The notes under the pieces were generated by a model. That model saw nothing but the letters and a program-made list of their open reading frames with translations. It was not told where the DNA came from and did no database searches. The translations under genes were made by a program, and so were the position numbers. DNA of 64,000 nucleotides from Sanguibacter sp. HDW7 (GTDB lineage Bacteria; Actinomycetota; Actinomycetes; Actinomycetales; Cellulomonadaceae). This document shows, in pieces, positions 34,999 through 44,419 of the stretch. How positions within the stretch are numbered: position 1 is the first letter of the stretch; every line of letters begins with the position of its first letter. The stretch covers positions 310,001-374,000 of the forward strand of contig NZ_CP049862.1 of assembly GCF_011300875.1 (NCBI RefSeq), given 5' to 3'.

Positions 34999-35405
34999 CG
35001 GTCTTCCCCTTCCTGGAGGGTGTCGAGGTCGGTCGGGTCGATCCCGCCGAGGAGCAGCTCGCGGCCGGCATCCCGCGAGACGACGTCGGCGAGGCCCGCG
35101 AGCGTGCGGTCCTCGTAGACGACGACGAGGCCGTCCTCGCCGTCGCGGAGCTCCGAGGCGATTCGCTCGAGGTCGGTGTCGAGCAGGAGGTCGGTCTCGA
35201 CCGCTGCCAGGGCGGGCGACGCGCTGAGGCGGCGTCGTGCGGCGGTGCCGTCGGCCTGACGGCTCACGAGCTCGACGTCGAGGATGACGGCGCGCCCCTG
35301 GGCGGTGAGGGAGCTGAGCTCGGCGGCGACTGCGTCGAGCGGGTGGTCGGCGGGCAGCGCGAACACCGCGTACCCGAGCGGTCCTACGTAGGTGTCGGTG
35401 GCCAT
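34995..35405 (-). CDS. DUF6325-like protein
   Basis: 136 residues: GYAVFALPADHPLDAVAAEL then AVILDVELVSRQADGTAARR and ERIASELRDGEDGLVVVYED. This matches a small α/β domain (DUF6325/DUF1269-like, from memory) encoded beside SHOCT proteins. Proposed to form a complex with that neighbour, though this is only inferred from synteny. Confidence 0.65.
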   Translation of the reverse strand: MATDTYVGPLGYAVFALPADHPLDAVAAELSSLTAQGRAVILDVELVSRQADGTAARRRLSASPALAAVETDLLLDTDLERIASELRDGEDGLVVVYEDRTLAGLADVVSRDAGRELLLGGIDPTDLDTLQEGEDR

Positions 35406-35436
35406 GTCGTGTCCTTGTCTCGGGGGGTGCGGTTGG

Positions 35437-36942
35437 TCAGGCGCGGGGGGCCGTGAAGCGCTTCGCGAGGTCGAGGAGGAGGCGCGCGCCGTAGCCGGTC
35501 GCGCCCCTCGAACGCCATGCAGTGTCCTTCTCGACCTGCATGGTGCCCGCGATGTCGAGGTGCGCCCACGGTGTCCCGGCGGTGAAGTGGTCGAGGAACA
35601 GTGCCGCTGTGATCGTCCCCGCGAAGGGTCCACCGAGGTTGGAGATGTCGGCGACCTGCGAGTCGAGCTGCGGCCGGTAGGCGCGTTCGAGAGGAAGCCG
35701 CCAGGCCTTCTCGCCCGTCGTGCGTGCGGCGTCCTCGGCGAGGGCGACCACGCGGTCGTCGTTTCCGAGGAGCGCGGCGACCTCGGTGCCGAGGGAGATG
35801 AGGGCGGCTCCGGTGAGGGTCGCGACGTCGACGATCGCATCGACCTCGTCCTCGACAGCGAGGGCAAAGCCGTCGCACATGACGAGCCGGCCCTCGGCGT
35901 CCGTGTTGCGGACCTCGATCGTGGTGCCGTCACGGGCGGTGAGCACGTCGCCGAGCTTGTACGCGGTGCCGGACGGCATGTTGTCCGTGCACATGAGGCG
36001 CCCGACGACCTCGGCGCGCACGCCTGCATCCCGAAGCCCGGTGAACGCGCCGAGCACGGCCGCGGCGCCGCCCATGTCCATCTTCATGAGCAGGTGCATG
36101 GGATCGGACGGCTTGAGGCTGATACCGCCGGAGTCGTACATGATGCCCTTGCCGACGAGCCCGAGCCTGCCGGAGGGTGTGCCGTCTGGACGATAGCGGA
36201 GCGTCACCATGCGTGGCTCTTGCGCGGAACCCTGGTTGACCCCGAGGAGGCCGCCGCAGCCGAGTTCGACGAGTTGGGCACGATCGGCGATCTCGACGTC
36301 GAAGCCGAAGCGGGTGCCGAGCTCGACGGCGATGTCAGCGATGCCGGTCGCGGTGAGGTGTCCGGGCGGCGTGTTGGTGAGGTCACGCGCGACGACGGTG
36401 GCGCGGACAGCGATCTTGACGTCGGCAAGAACCTCTGCGTCGGCGTCGTCCGTGCGGCCGAGGTCGAACGTCACGGACTCGACCGTCGAGGTGCGGGGCT
36501 CGCGTACGAGCCCCGTGTAGCTGTACGTCGCGAGCAGTGCGCCCTCGGCGAGGACGCACAACGCGTCAGCCCGGTCGAGCCCCGCGGCGTCAAGAGTCGT
36601 CGGGTCGACGCGCAGCCCAAGGTTCGTTCCCCGACCAGCGGCGCGCACGAGTGCCGCGGCAGCGTCGCGCAGCAGGTCGAGAGTGAGTTCGGTGGGCGCG
36701 CCGACGCCGACGGCGACGAGGTCGGGCCCACCTGTGCGGGGCACGCGCAGGGTCGTCGAGGGCTTCGACTCGTAGCCTGCGCGGGCCAGGGCGTCGTGGT
36801 CGAGGCCAAGCTCGGCGGGGAGGTCTCCATCGGGCGTCGTTGCGAACCCGACGACGTCGGTGTCGGTCGTCGCGGGGCCGGACCAGACGCGGATCGAGTC
36901 GAGCGCGTCGAGTCCTGGCAGGGTGGGACGGATGCGGGTCAT
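35437..36942 (-). CDS. Leucyl aminopeptidase, M17 family
   Basis: 501 residues. Two-metal exopeptidase removing N-terminal residues from peptides. Motifs: GLVGKGIMYDSGGISLKPSD (metal and active-site Lys/Asp), MKMDMGGAAAVLGAF, and the family signature NTDAEGRL at 346-353. ATG with AAGGAG upstream. The next gene upstream encodes an AbgT transporter, so the enzyme may process imported peptides or conjugates. No signal peptide, so cytoplasmic. Confidence 0.95.
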   Translation of the reverse strand: MTRIRPTLPGLDALDSIRVWSGPATTDTDVVGFATTPDGDLPAELGLDHDALARAGYESKPSTTLRVPRTGGPDLVAVGVGAPTELTLDLLRDAAAALVRAAGRGTNLGLRVDPTTLDAAGLDRADALCVLAEGALLATYSYTGLVREPRTSTVESVTFDLGRTDDADAEVLADVKIAVRATVVARDLTNTPPGHLTATGIADIAVELGTRFGFDVEIADRAQLVELGCGGLLGVNQGSAQEPRMVTLRYRPDGTPSGRLGLVGKGIMYDSGGISLKPSDPMHLLMKMDMGGAAAVLGAFTGLRDAGVRAEVVGRLMCTDNMPSGTAYKLGDVLTARDGTTIEVRNTDAEGRLVMCDGFALAVEDEVDAIVDVATLTGAALISLGTEVAALLGNDDRVVALAEDAARTTGEKAWRLPLERAYRPQLDSQVADISNLGGPFAGTITAALFLDHFTAGTPWAHLDIAGTMQVEKDTAWRSRGATGYGARLLLDLAKRFTAPRA

Positions 36943-37016
36943 GCTGTGCTCCTTCGGTCCGGGCTTCTGGCTCGGGGTAGGTGCGGAGGTCGGGGCGGGA
37001 CCTGTGCGGCGAGGGG

Positions 37017-38672
37017 TCAGCTCATCCCGACGGGTGAGCCGGGCCCCCACGGGATACCGAGAGCGAACCAGGCCGCGAAGAGCACGGTCCACGTCGCGAG
37101 GATCCACAGGGCGTAGGGCAGCATGAGCGCGATGATCGTGCCGATGCCCGTGTCCTTCTTGTAGCGGCGCGCGACCGTGACCATGAACGGCAGGTAGACC
37201 ATGAGCGGGGTGAGAACGTTCACGGGGGAGTCACCCACGCGGTAGGCCGCGAGGAGGGTCTGCGGCGCGACGTCGAGCGACGCGAAGATCGGGATGAAGA
37301 CGGGCGCGAAGATCACCCACTTGGGCACGAGGCCCGGCAGGATGAAGTCGAGCACCACGATGACGAGGATGAACGCGAGCAGCAGGACGATCGCGGGAAC
37401 GTCGGCCTGCTGGAGCAGCTCGGCCGCAGAGACCGCGGCGACCGTCGGCAGGTTCGTCCAGCTGAACAGCGCGATGAACTGGGCGATCATGAGGAACATG
37501 ACGAGCAGGCCGCCGAGGCTGCCGAACGTCTTGGCAATCGCGCCGACGACCGGCGAGCCGCCGACGAGCGTGCGAGCGCCGCGGCCGTAGGCGATGCCGC
37601 ACACGAGGAACGCGAGCGAGATGAGGAAGACGAGGCTCGACATGAACGGCGTCGTGCCGATGATCGCGCCGGTCTCGGGGTCGCGGAGCGGCGCTCCGGG
37701 CGGAAGCGTGAGAGCCGCGACGACAACGACGAAGCCGAGGAGCGCCCACGCGGCGAACTTCAGCCCGCGGGCCTCGGCCGCGGCGTCGACCTGCTCCTCG
37801 ACGCCGTCGGCCGCGAGCTCGGAGCGGTCGTAGGTGCCGAGCCGCCTCTCTGTGACGAAGACCGTCACGAGCAGTACGACGACCGTGAGGACGATCGAGG
37901 ACACGATCGCGAAGTAGTAGTTCTGGGTGACCTCGATCGTCTCCATACCTGCGGCGGAGAGCACGCCGTTGGTGACTTCAGTGAGCATCGAGTCGCTCGG
38001 TGTGATGAGGACGTTGACGCCGAAGACGGCACCGACGGCTGCGAACGCCGCGGCCAGGCCCGCGAGCGGATGGCGGCCGACGGTGAGGAACGCGGCGGCG
38101 GCGAGCGGCACGAGGATGAGGTAGCCGGCGTCGGTCGCGACCGACGAGATGACGCCGACGGCGATGAGGATCGTCGCGAGCCACTTACGCGGGGCCGTTC
38201 TCACGACAGAGCGGATGAGTGCGCCCATCATGCCCGCATGTTCGGAGACGCCGACGCCTGCCATGGCGATGAGCACGACGGCGACTACGCCGAAGCCCGC
38301 GAAGTTGTCGACGAACGAGGTGAAGAAGAACCTCGCGCCCTCGACGGACAGCAGGTTGCGCACCTCGAACGTGCGCTCCTCGACGATGTAGTCGGGGACC
38401 TCTGCGGGCTCGCCCGTCACGGAGTCGTAGATCGACCACGTGCCGCCGAGGTGTTCGTTGATCTGCGAGAACTCGTCGCGCGGGACGGGCACGACGACGT
38501 CGTCGGTCACTGAGACGTTCGCGAGCGAGAGCGCCGCCGAGAGCAGCGCGATGATCCCGATGAGGTAGACGAACATGATCGTCGGGTCGGGGACCTTGTT
38601 GCCGACCTTCTCGATCCAGGCGAGCATCCCGCCCTTCTCTGGGGCGGCTGCGGTGGCGACGTCGTCGCTCAT
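37017..38672 (-). CDS. AbgT-family transporter (p-aminobenzoyl-glutamate/dipeptide type)
   Basis: 551 residues, about 13 helices. GGMLAWIEKVGNKVPDPTIM and ITPSDSMLTEVTNGVLSAAG, with the repeat YLILVPLAAAAFLTVGRHPL, are AbgT hallmarks. Members import p-aminobenzoyl-glutamate or export antifolates. It overlaps the AI-2E permease gene upstream by four bases and precedes the aminopeptidase gene by 74 bp. Confidence 0.92.
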   Translation of the reverse strand: MSDDVATAAAPEKGGMLAWIEKVGNKVPDPTIMFVYLIGIIALLSAALSLANVSVTDDVVVPVPRDEFSQINEHLGGTWSIYDSVTGEPAEVPDYIVEERTFEVRNLLSVEGARFFFTSFVDNFAGFGVVAVVLIAMAGVGVSEHAGMMGALIRSVVRTAPRKWLATILIAVGVISSVATDAGYLILVPLAAAAFLTVGRHPLAGLAAAFAAVGAVFGVNVLITPSDSMLTEVTNGVLSAAGMETIEVTQNYYFAIVSSIVLTVVVLLVTVFVTERRLGTYDRSELAADGVEEQVDAAAEARGLKFAAWALLGFVVVVAALTLPPGAPLRDPETGAIIGTTPFMSSLVFLISLAFLVCGIAYGRGARTLVGGSPVVGAIAKTFGSLGGLLVMFLMIAQFIALFSWTNLPTVAAVSAAELLQQADVPAIVLLLAFILVIVVLDFILPGLVPKWVIFAPVFIPIFASLDVAPQTLLAAYRVGDSPVNVLTPLMVYLPFMVTVARRYKKDTGIGTIIALMLPYALWILATWTVLFAAWFALGIPWGPGSPVGMS

Positions 38673-39910
38673 GTGGTGCTCCTCGAAGCGGGTGACGGTG
38701 TGGACGTGCGGGGGCTGTCGGGCGTGCTGCCCGCTGCGGCGGGACCGCTGCCAGAGTCGCCGGGGCGGTCGTCGGGCGTGGTGACGGAGTCGTCGTCGGG
38801 CGGCCGGGCGGAGGGAGCGTCGGCGCCCGGGCTCCCGTCGGGGACGGGTGGTGTCCTCAGCGCGGAGAACACTGCCCACGTCACCGACATGAGCGGGACC
38901 GCGACGACAGCACCGAGGAGTCCCGCGAGCAGGGTCCCGGCGGAGACGCCTGCGCCGACGACGAGCGGATGGAGCGAGACGTGCTTGCCGAGGACGAGCG
39001 GCTGGACGAGGTTGCCCTCGACCTGCCCGACGAGCGCGATCGCGATGCACACCGCGACGCCGTTCCAGAGTCCATTAGCGGACAGTGCGACGAGCGCGGC
39101 GACGAGCATCGCTGCGGGCGCGCCGATGAGCGGCACGAACGTGCCGACGAAGACGAGCGCTGCGAGCGGCAGCGCGAACGGCACGCCGAGGACGAGTAGG
39201 ACGACGTACGCGAGCGACCCGACGATGACGGCGGCGAGGACCGAGCCGAGGGTGTAGCCCTTGAAACGGGACCAGGCGATGTCCCCGGCTGTGCGCCATG
39301 CGTGACGCGAACCCTGGGGGAGCTGCGCGAGGAACCACGTCCACATCTGTTCGCCCGAGGTGAGGAAGCAGACGGCTGCGAAGACACCGAGCGCGATCGT
39401 CATCCCGACCTTGGCGAGGGCTCCCGCGATACTCAGCGCGGAGCTCGCGATGACGCCGGCCTGCGAGGTCACCCAGCCGATCACGACGTCACCGAGGTTC
39501 TCGGTGCCGTCGGCGAGGTTCTCGGTGGGCAGCCCGAGCCGTGCGAACAGGTCGAGGACCGCGGAAAGCCCGTCCTCGGCGCCGTCGGCGATGCCGTTCC
39601 AGTCCCCCGTGAGCCCTATGAGAGTCAGGGTGAGGAGTGCGAGGACGGCTAGGAGACCGACGAGCAGTGCGAGGACGGTCGCCACGGCGGGAGGTACGTG
39701 CTTGCGGAGCGCGACGGCGACGGGTCGCAGGACTGCTGTGAGGATGATGCCGAGGAAGAGCGCGACGAGCACGAGCGTGATGCGGGACCCGAGCCAGATG
39801 GCGATCGACATGGCCGCGGCCCCGAGCAGGAGGCGTCCTGACCACGCCCCGAGGAGCACGACCCAGCTCGGGAGGAACGGGTGGAGAGGCACGCGTGGTG
39901 CGGTGCTCAA
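38669..39910 (-). CDS. AI-2E/YdiK-family permease
   Basis: 413 residues if the TTG at 39910 is the start; a downstream GTG (VPLHPFLPSW) is an alternative. Eight membrane segments; LVLVALFLGIILTAVLRPVA, PFALPLAALVFVGTFVPLIG and QVEGNLVQPLVLGKHVSLHP are characteristic. The C-terminal 60 residues are a hydrophilic Pro/Ser/Asp tail. Substrates vary in the family; autoinducer export is only one case. Confidence 0.85.
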   Translation of the reverse strand: MSTAPRVPLHPFLPSWVVLLGAWSGRLLLGAAAMSIAIWLGSRITLVLVALFLGIILTAVLRPVAVALRKHVPPAVATVLALLVGLLAVLALLTLTLIGLTGDWNGIADGAEDGLSAVLDLFARLGLPTENLADGTENLGDVVIGWVTSQAGVIASSALSIAGALAKVGMTIALGVFAAVCFLTSGEQMWTWFLAQLPQGSRHAWRTAGDIAWSRFKGYTLGSVLAAVIVGSLAYVVLLVLGVPFALPLAALVFVGTFVPLIGAPAAMLVAALVALSANGLWNGVAVCIAIALVGQVEGNLVQPLVLGKHVSLHPLVVGAGVSAGTLLAGLLGAVVAVPLMSVTWAVFSALRTPPVPDGSPGADAPSARPPDDDSVTTPDDRPGDSGSGPAAAGSTPDSPRTSTPSPASRSTT

Positions 39911-39914
39911 CGCC

Positions 39915-40316
39915 TCAGCCCTGGTCGCGCCCGGCGCGTACCCGCTTGACCGCTCGCCTGGCGAGGAGCGTCGGGAGGAGAAGAGCACCGAGCAGGGTGC
40001 CGAGCCAGGTGACGACGGTCGCGAGGAACCACGTGTTCACCCCCGAGATCGTGAGGTCGTCAACGAGGAGGCTGGCGGTGAGCAGGCCGAGGAAGGTGGA
40101 CAGGAGGCCCGCCGCGCCTGTGAGGACGGGGGCCTTGTCGCGCGCGATCTTCGTGAACCATGCTGCGAGCACGGACTGGAGGACGGCGACGATCACGACG
40201 GCGATGACGCACCCCCGCCACCCGACGCGCATGTCGGAGACGGTGAGGTTGGCGATGAGGAGCCCGATCGCGGTCGCGCCGAGGAAGACGACCATGCGGA
40301 TGAGAAGCCGGATCAT
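39915..40316 (-). CDS. Four-helix membrane protein, phage-holin-family IV type
   Basis: 133 residues with four hydrophobic segments: GATAIGLLIANLTVSDMRVG, VIAVVIVAVLQSVLAAWFTK, GLLSTFLGLLTASLLVDDLT and TWFLATVVTWLGTLLGALLL. The arrangement is that of the 'phage holin family' DUF of Actinobacteria, which is mostly chromosomal and not lytic. Lies four bases upstream of the AI-2E-family gene. Confidence 0.72.
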   Translation of the reverse strand: MIRLLIRMVVFLGATAIGLLIANLTVSDMRVGWRGCVIAVVIVAVLQSVLAAWFTKIARDKAPVLTGAAGLLSTFLGLLTASLLVDDLTISGVNTWFLATVVTWLGTLLGALLLPTLLARRAVKRVRAGRDQG

Positions 40317-40570
40317 GACTCTCCCGGGGAAGGGGCTGATGACCTGCGAATTCGGTCCACAACATGCTCGCATTGCGTCGTGCGTCGCGCTGCCCCTGGA
40401 AGTAGGGATTGACACCGGCGCCTCTGAGGGAGATCGAGTCTCTGTCATGGACGTTCGGTCTGGAGCCAGGGCTTCGACGATAGCGCCCCGTCCGTCACTG
40501 TGTGGTGTGCTCGGGGACCGGAGAGCGGCGGTTCGCGCAGCCGGCCGAAGGACGACTCGTGCCGGCCTCA
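40317..40570. other. Intergenic region, 254 bp
   Basis: Between two leftward genes. No gene, tRNA or clear terminator found. GAATTCGGTCCACAACATG and the neighbouring AT-richer stretch could hold the promoter of the 40316 gene, but no convincing boxes were seen. Confidence 0.3.
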
Positions 40571-41452
40571 TCAACTCACGAGGCGCTCGGTGAGGCAACG
40601 CAGGAGCGGCAGGACGGCCGTGGAGTCCTCGTCGAGCGCGACGACCTGGTCAGTGCCGTCGAGCACGGACTCGAGGACCTCGTGGGCGTCGTCGGCAGTG
40701 ACTTCGTGGAGCTTCGAGGCGGGGCCGTCCATCTCGCAGAGCCGTGCCGCGAGGCTGTCGTGGCGGTGCTGCACGAGCAGCACCTCGAGCGGCACGCTCC
40801 TGCTCGCGCTGGCGTCGAGCGTCACGACGAACGTGAACGCGTCGAAGACGGGTAGGGGCGGCAGCGCGAGGTCGTCGTCCTGCCCGGCGTCGGGTGCGTC
40901 GACCGAGTCGAGGTCTGCCGGGTCGAGGCCGAGGTCGGCGAGCGACATGTGCACCGCCGCGAGGTCGATGCCTGCGAGGTGCGCGCCGACGACAAGAGTC
41001 TCCGTGCGCCGGACAGGGTCGACGACGAGCCGGACGGGTGAGGCTGCGCTCATCTCGACGAAGCGCTCGACCCACGGCGGGACCGGGGTGCGACGGGCCG
41101 CCAGCTCGTCCTGGGAACGGCGCACGGTCCCGCGGTCGCACGCCATGAGCGTCATGAGGTGCAGGGCAGCCGTCGAGCCGGGGGTGTCGATCGCGAGGAG
41201 CGCCTCGATGGTGAGGCGGGCGGCGTCGAGATGCTGCATGGTCGCCGACGTGAGCCGCGCGGCGGGCTCGAACGGGCTGAGCATCTTGGAGACCTGACCG
41301 AAGAAGTCGGCCGGGAGCGGCGAGGCGAGCGCCATGTCGAACGACGCGACGAGCGCCTCGGCACCCGAGGGTCGGACACGGCCCGTACGGTCGTGGCGGG
41401 CGCCGGCGGGACGGTGGGTGCTGCACGTGCGTGCGCTGGAGATCGAAGTCAT
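40571..41452 (-). CDS. Hypothetical protein, conserved-looking but unrecognised
   Basis: 293 residues, acidic, mainly helical in the first half (LASPLPADFFGQVSKMLSPF; AARLTIEALLAIDTPG) and β-rich afterwards (PVRLVVDPVRRTETLVVGAH; VFDAFTFVVTLDASASRSVP). No signal peptide, membrane helix or catalytic motif found. The ATG lacks a Shine-Dalgarno, so either the mRNA is leaderless or the start is one of the later Met/Val codons (for example MALASPLPADFF). Confidence 0.6.
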   Translation of the reverse strand: MTSISSARTCSTHRPAGARHDRTGRVRPSGAEALVASFDMALASPLPADFFGQVSKMLSPFEPAARLTSATMQHLDAARLTIEALLAIDTPGSTAALHLMTLMACDRGTVRRSQDELAARRTPVPPWVERFVEMSAASPVRLVVDPVRRTETLVVGAHLAGIDLAAVHMSLADLGLDPADLDSVDAPDAGQDDDLALPPLPVFDAFTFVVTLDASASRSVPLEVLLVQHRHDSLAARLCEMDGPASKLHEVTADDAHEVLESVLDGTDQVVALDEDSTAVLPLLRCLTERLVS

Positions 41453-41571
41453 GGCGGGGACGCTAGGCGCGTCGTCGTGGCGGCGCACGGGAGATGGGGC
41501 GATCTGTGGACGACGGCTCCCGGGGGAATGGCTGTGGACAGGGCGGACGGGCTCAGCGGACCTGAGACCCG

Positions 41572-42451
41572 TCACCGGTAGTCCGGCGCCGCCGCGATCC
41601 GCAGGTGCGCCTCGAGGCTCGTGGACCCGCTGCGCCGCATGTCGGTCGCGAGCGCGACGCCCACGTAGCGCAGGTGCCACGGCTCGGGCGAGTAGCCGGT
41701 GACCTTCTCCTGCCCGGCCCGGTAGCGCACGACGAACCCGTAGCGCCACGCGTTTCGGGCGACCCAGCGGGCCTGCGGCGTCCGGCCGAAGCTCCCGAAG
41801 GTGGACCCGCGCGCGAGGACGTCGACCGCGAGCCCGGTCTGGTGCTCGGAGTGCCCCGCCCGTGCGGAGACGCGGTCGGCGCGCGCCTTCCCGAGGGTCC
41901 GCACCCACCGCGCGTAGACGACCTTCTGGGTCGCGTACGAGCGGTAGCCGCTGCGCACGCCGAGCGGCACGCCGTCGGCCGCCGCCGCGCGCATGAGCTT
42001 CTCGAGCGCGGTCGCGGCCTCGAGCCGCAGCCGCTGGTTCGAGCCCTTGACGGTCCGGAGGCGCGGGCGCGTACGCGCGCGGCGACAGCGGTCGCCGCTT
42101 GTTGACGACGACGATCGTCGACGACGCGTCTCTCGTCCCGAGGACCTCGACGCGCGAACCCTTGCGCCAGGTGAGAGTGCCGCCCTCGAAGCGCTGCGCG
42201 CACCGGGTGCGGGCCGCGTCGCAGCGGCGGTCGGCGCGCGGCTCCCCGAGGAAGCCCTTCGCGCCGCGCAGGTCCAGCCACAGGGTGCGGAACCCTCCGG
42301 TGACGATCGGCTTGGGTCTCGCCGCCGCCGCCGCGACGACGGTCGGTTCGGACGGCGAGGCATCAGCCGCGGTCGCCACGGCGCCCGGGCCCACGACGAG
42401 CGCGAGCGCCACGACGCTCCCGACGACGACTCTCCGCAGCCTCCCCTGCAT
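41572..42451 (-). pseudogene. D-Ala-D-Ala carboxypeptidase (M15/VanY type), frameshifted
   Basis: The signal peptide (MQGRLRRVVVGSVVALALVV) and a repeat-like wall-binding stretch (GGFRTLWLDLRGAKGFLGEP; VVVNKRRPLSPRAYAP) are in one frame. The peptidase (SNQRLRLEAATALEKLMRAA; SARAGHSEHQTGLAVDV with the SxHxxGxAxD zinc site; EPWHLRYVG) continues in the -1-shifted frame. One extra base between 42058 and 42073 explains it. Both frames turn into Arg-rich nonsense beyond that point. Could be a genuine pseudogene or a sequencing/assembly error in a GC-rich spot. Confidence 0.85.
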
Positions 42452-42582
42452 GCCCCGATGATGGCGCGGAGGGATGTGGCGAGGGAAGACCTGCGTCGGC
42501 GTGCACCTTGGCACCCTGAGCGCCAGAGTGCACGCGAAGTGCAGCCGCGTCACACGATCGACTGGGAGCGGAGACGCTGCAG

Positions 42583-42633
42583 ATGTCTCTATTCTCTAGC
42601 CATGGTGTAGCGATGTCTCTAAAATAGAGACAT
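42583..42633. promoter_or_regulatory. Palindromic operator over the fic start codon
   Basis: A perfect 9-bp inverted repeat, ATGTCTCTA-3-TAGAGACAT, at 42613-42633 includes the fic ATG. A second copy of the ATGTCTCTA half-site lies exactly 30 bp upstream (42583-42591). TAAAAT within the palindrome would be a -10 for a leaderless mRNA. The C-terminal HTH of the Fic protein is a candidate ligand. Confidence 0.75.
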
Positions 42634-43783
42634 GCTGCCGCTTCCTGCCCTCACGCTCGACGATCTCGTCGTCCTCGACGAGATCGCCGACGCGCGCGCC
42701 GTCATTGTCGACCGGCTGCGGGCGCCGCGGCGCTGGACCGGTCGGCTCCGACGCACCGCCGTCGCGCGCGCGATCAGGGGCTCGAACTCGATCGAGGGCA
42801 TCGTCGTCGACCTCGACGACGCGGACGCGTCGATCGACGACGAAGCGCCACTGAGCGCCGACGAGCGCACCTACGCAGAGATCCGCGGATACCGCCAGGC
42901 TCTCGGCTACGTGCTCGAGATGGCGGAAGATCCCGCCTTCCAGCTCGACGCCACGGCGCTGAGGAGCATGCACTTCATGATGCTCTCCCACGACCTCAGC
43001 AAGGGGCCCGGCCGCTACCGTCCGGGCGACATCCACGTCGTCGACGAGCGCGACGGCGCAACCGTCTACACCGGGCCCGACGCGGACGAGGTGGCCGGGC
43101 TCGTCGACGATCTCGTGCGGGGGCTCGAGGCGCACGCCGAAGCCGATGCGTTGGTGCGCGCGGCGATGGCGCATCTCGGTCTCGTGCTCATCCATCCGTT
43201 CCGGGACGGCAACGGACGCATGTCGCGCGCGCTGCAGACCCTGGTGCTCGCGCGTTCCGGCCTCGCGCACCCTGAGCTTGCGAGCATCGAGGAGTGGCTC
43301 GGAGCCAACACGGACGACTACTACGCGGTTCTCGCCCACACCGCGCGCGGGCAGTGGGACCCCACGGCCGACGCGGGGCTCTGGCTGTCGTTCTGCCTGC
43401 GGGCGCACCACATGCAGGCGCAGACGGTGCTCCGGCGTATCGCTCGGACCGACGAGCTCTATGGGCGGCTCGTCGACGAGCTCGAGGCCCGCCGCCTTCC
43501 GGAACGCATGCTCGACGTCCTCTACTCCGCAGCCCTGAAGTTCCGGGTCCGGAGGTCGACCTACATCGCACAGGCGGATGTCGACGAGAGGACCGCGACG
43601 CGCGACCTGCGTGCGCTGGTCGACGCGGGCCTCCTGGACGCCGTCGGGGAGACCCGTGGACGTCACTACGTCCGTGGGGCGCGGCTCGACGAGATCGTCG
43701 ACTCGCTGGCCCCCGCCGAACGCATGCGTGACCCCTACCCGTGGATGCGGTCGCGACTCGCGCAGCCGGTCGACTGGCGCTGA
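42632..43783 (+). CDS. Fic-domain protein with C-terminal winged HTH
   Basis: 383 residues. The AMP-transferase core HPFRDGNGRMSR begins at H188 and is intact. An N-terminal inhibitory helix carries SNSIEG at 51-56, the (S/T)xxxE(G/N) motif that blocks ATP, making it a class II (Fic_N) self-inhibited enzyme. The C terminus (about 300-365, RVRRSTYIAQADVDERTATR) is a winged HTH, so the protein can bind DNA. The palindrome covering its start suggests autorepression. Target proteins unknown; no toxin-type short partner nearby. Confidence 0.92.
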   Translation: MLPLPALTLDDLVVLDEIADARAVIVDRLRAPRRWTGRLRRTAVARAIRGSNSIEGIVVDLDDADASIDDEAPLSADERTYAEIRGYRQALGYVLEMAEDPAFQLDATALRSMHFMMLSHDLSKGPGRYRPGDIHVVDERDGATVYTGPDADEVAGLVDDLVRGLEAHAEADALVRAAMAHLGLVLIHPFRDGNGRMSRALQTLVLARSGLAHPELASIEEWLGANTDDYYAVLAHTARGQWDPTADAGLWLSFCLRAHHMQAQTVLRRIARTDELYGRLVDELEARRLPERMLDVLYSAALKFRVRRSTYIAQADVDERTATRDLRALVDAGLLDAVGETRGRHYVRGARLDEIVDSLAPAERMRDPYPWMRSRLAQPVDWR

Positions 43784-43799
43784 CCCGCCCCTCCGGCGC

Positions 43800-44414
43800 C
43801 TAGATGAGCGCCCGTCGGTCGACCTGCTCCGCCGCCGACGACGCGTCGGCCACGCCTGCCCACGGCACCGCGACCCCGGCCGCGAGCGACGCCCGCGCGT
43901 CGAGCACCCGCTGGTTGCGCGAGCCGCGGAACGCCAGGCGCAGGTCCCGCTGCGCGAGGTCGAAGCGGCCGTCGACGAGCACGTCGACCTCCGCGAGCAG
44001 CTCCGCCTTGTCGTCGTGCCCGGCCCTGCTCCACGCGAGCAGCTCCTCGAACGTGTAGCCGCTCCACGCCCACACGTCCTTGGCCCGCCCGTGCTCCGCC
44101 CGCAGCCGGCGCACGACCCGCAAGCACACAGAAGTGTTGAGGAACGGCTCCCCGCCGAGCAGGGTGAGGCCCTGCACGGCGGGGTGCGCGAGATCCGCGG
44201 CGATGCGCTCGGCGAGGGCGTCGTCGAACACCTGCCCGTACCGGAAGGACCACGCCGCCTCGTTGAAGCAGCCCTCGCACGCGAACGGGCAGCCGCTCAC
44301 GTAGAGCGAGCAGCGCACGCCCTCGCCGTCGACCATGACGAACGGCTTGTAGTCCGCGACCCGGTCCTGGCTCAGGCGGTCGGACTGCCAGTCGGGCAGG
44401 GGGTCGCGCGACAC
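43800..44414 (-). CDS. nrdG: Anaerobic ribonucleotide reductase activase
   Basis: 204 residues from GTG six bases before the nrdD stop. Radical-SAM motif C42-x3-C46-x2-C49 (GCPFACEGCF), then GLTLLGGEPFLN and EDVDVLVDGRF-like segments. It generates the glycyl radical on NrdD. The N terminus (about 20 residues) is longer than average; a later start in the same frame is possible. Confidence 0.93.
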   Translation of the reverse strand: MSRDPLPDWQSDRLSQDRVADYKPFVMVDGEGVRCSLYVSGCPFACEGCFNEAAWSFRYGQVFDDALAERIAADLAHPAVQGLTLLGGEPFLNTSVCLRVVRRLRAEHGRAKDVWAWSGYTFEELLAWSRAGHDDKAELLAEVDVLVDGRFDLAQRDLRLAFRGSRNQRVLDARASLAAGVAVPWAGVADASSAAEQVDRRALI

Positions 44415-44419
44415 GAGGG

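Noticed and set aside
39915-40316. Second prophage remnant suggested by the holin-like protein
   Set aside because: No other phage genes surround it, and this four-helix family is common on actinobacterial chromosomes.
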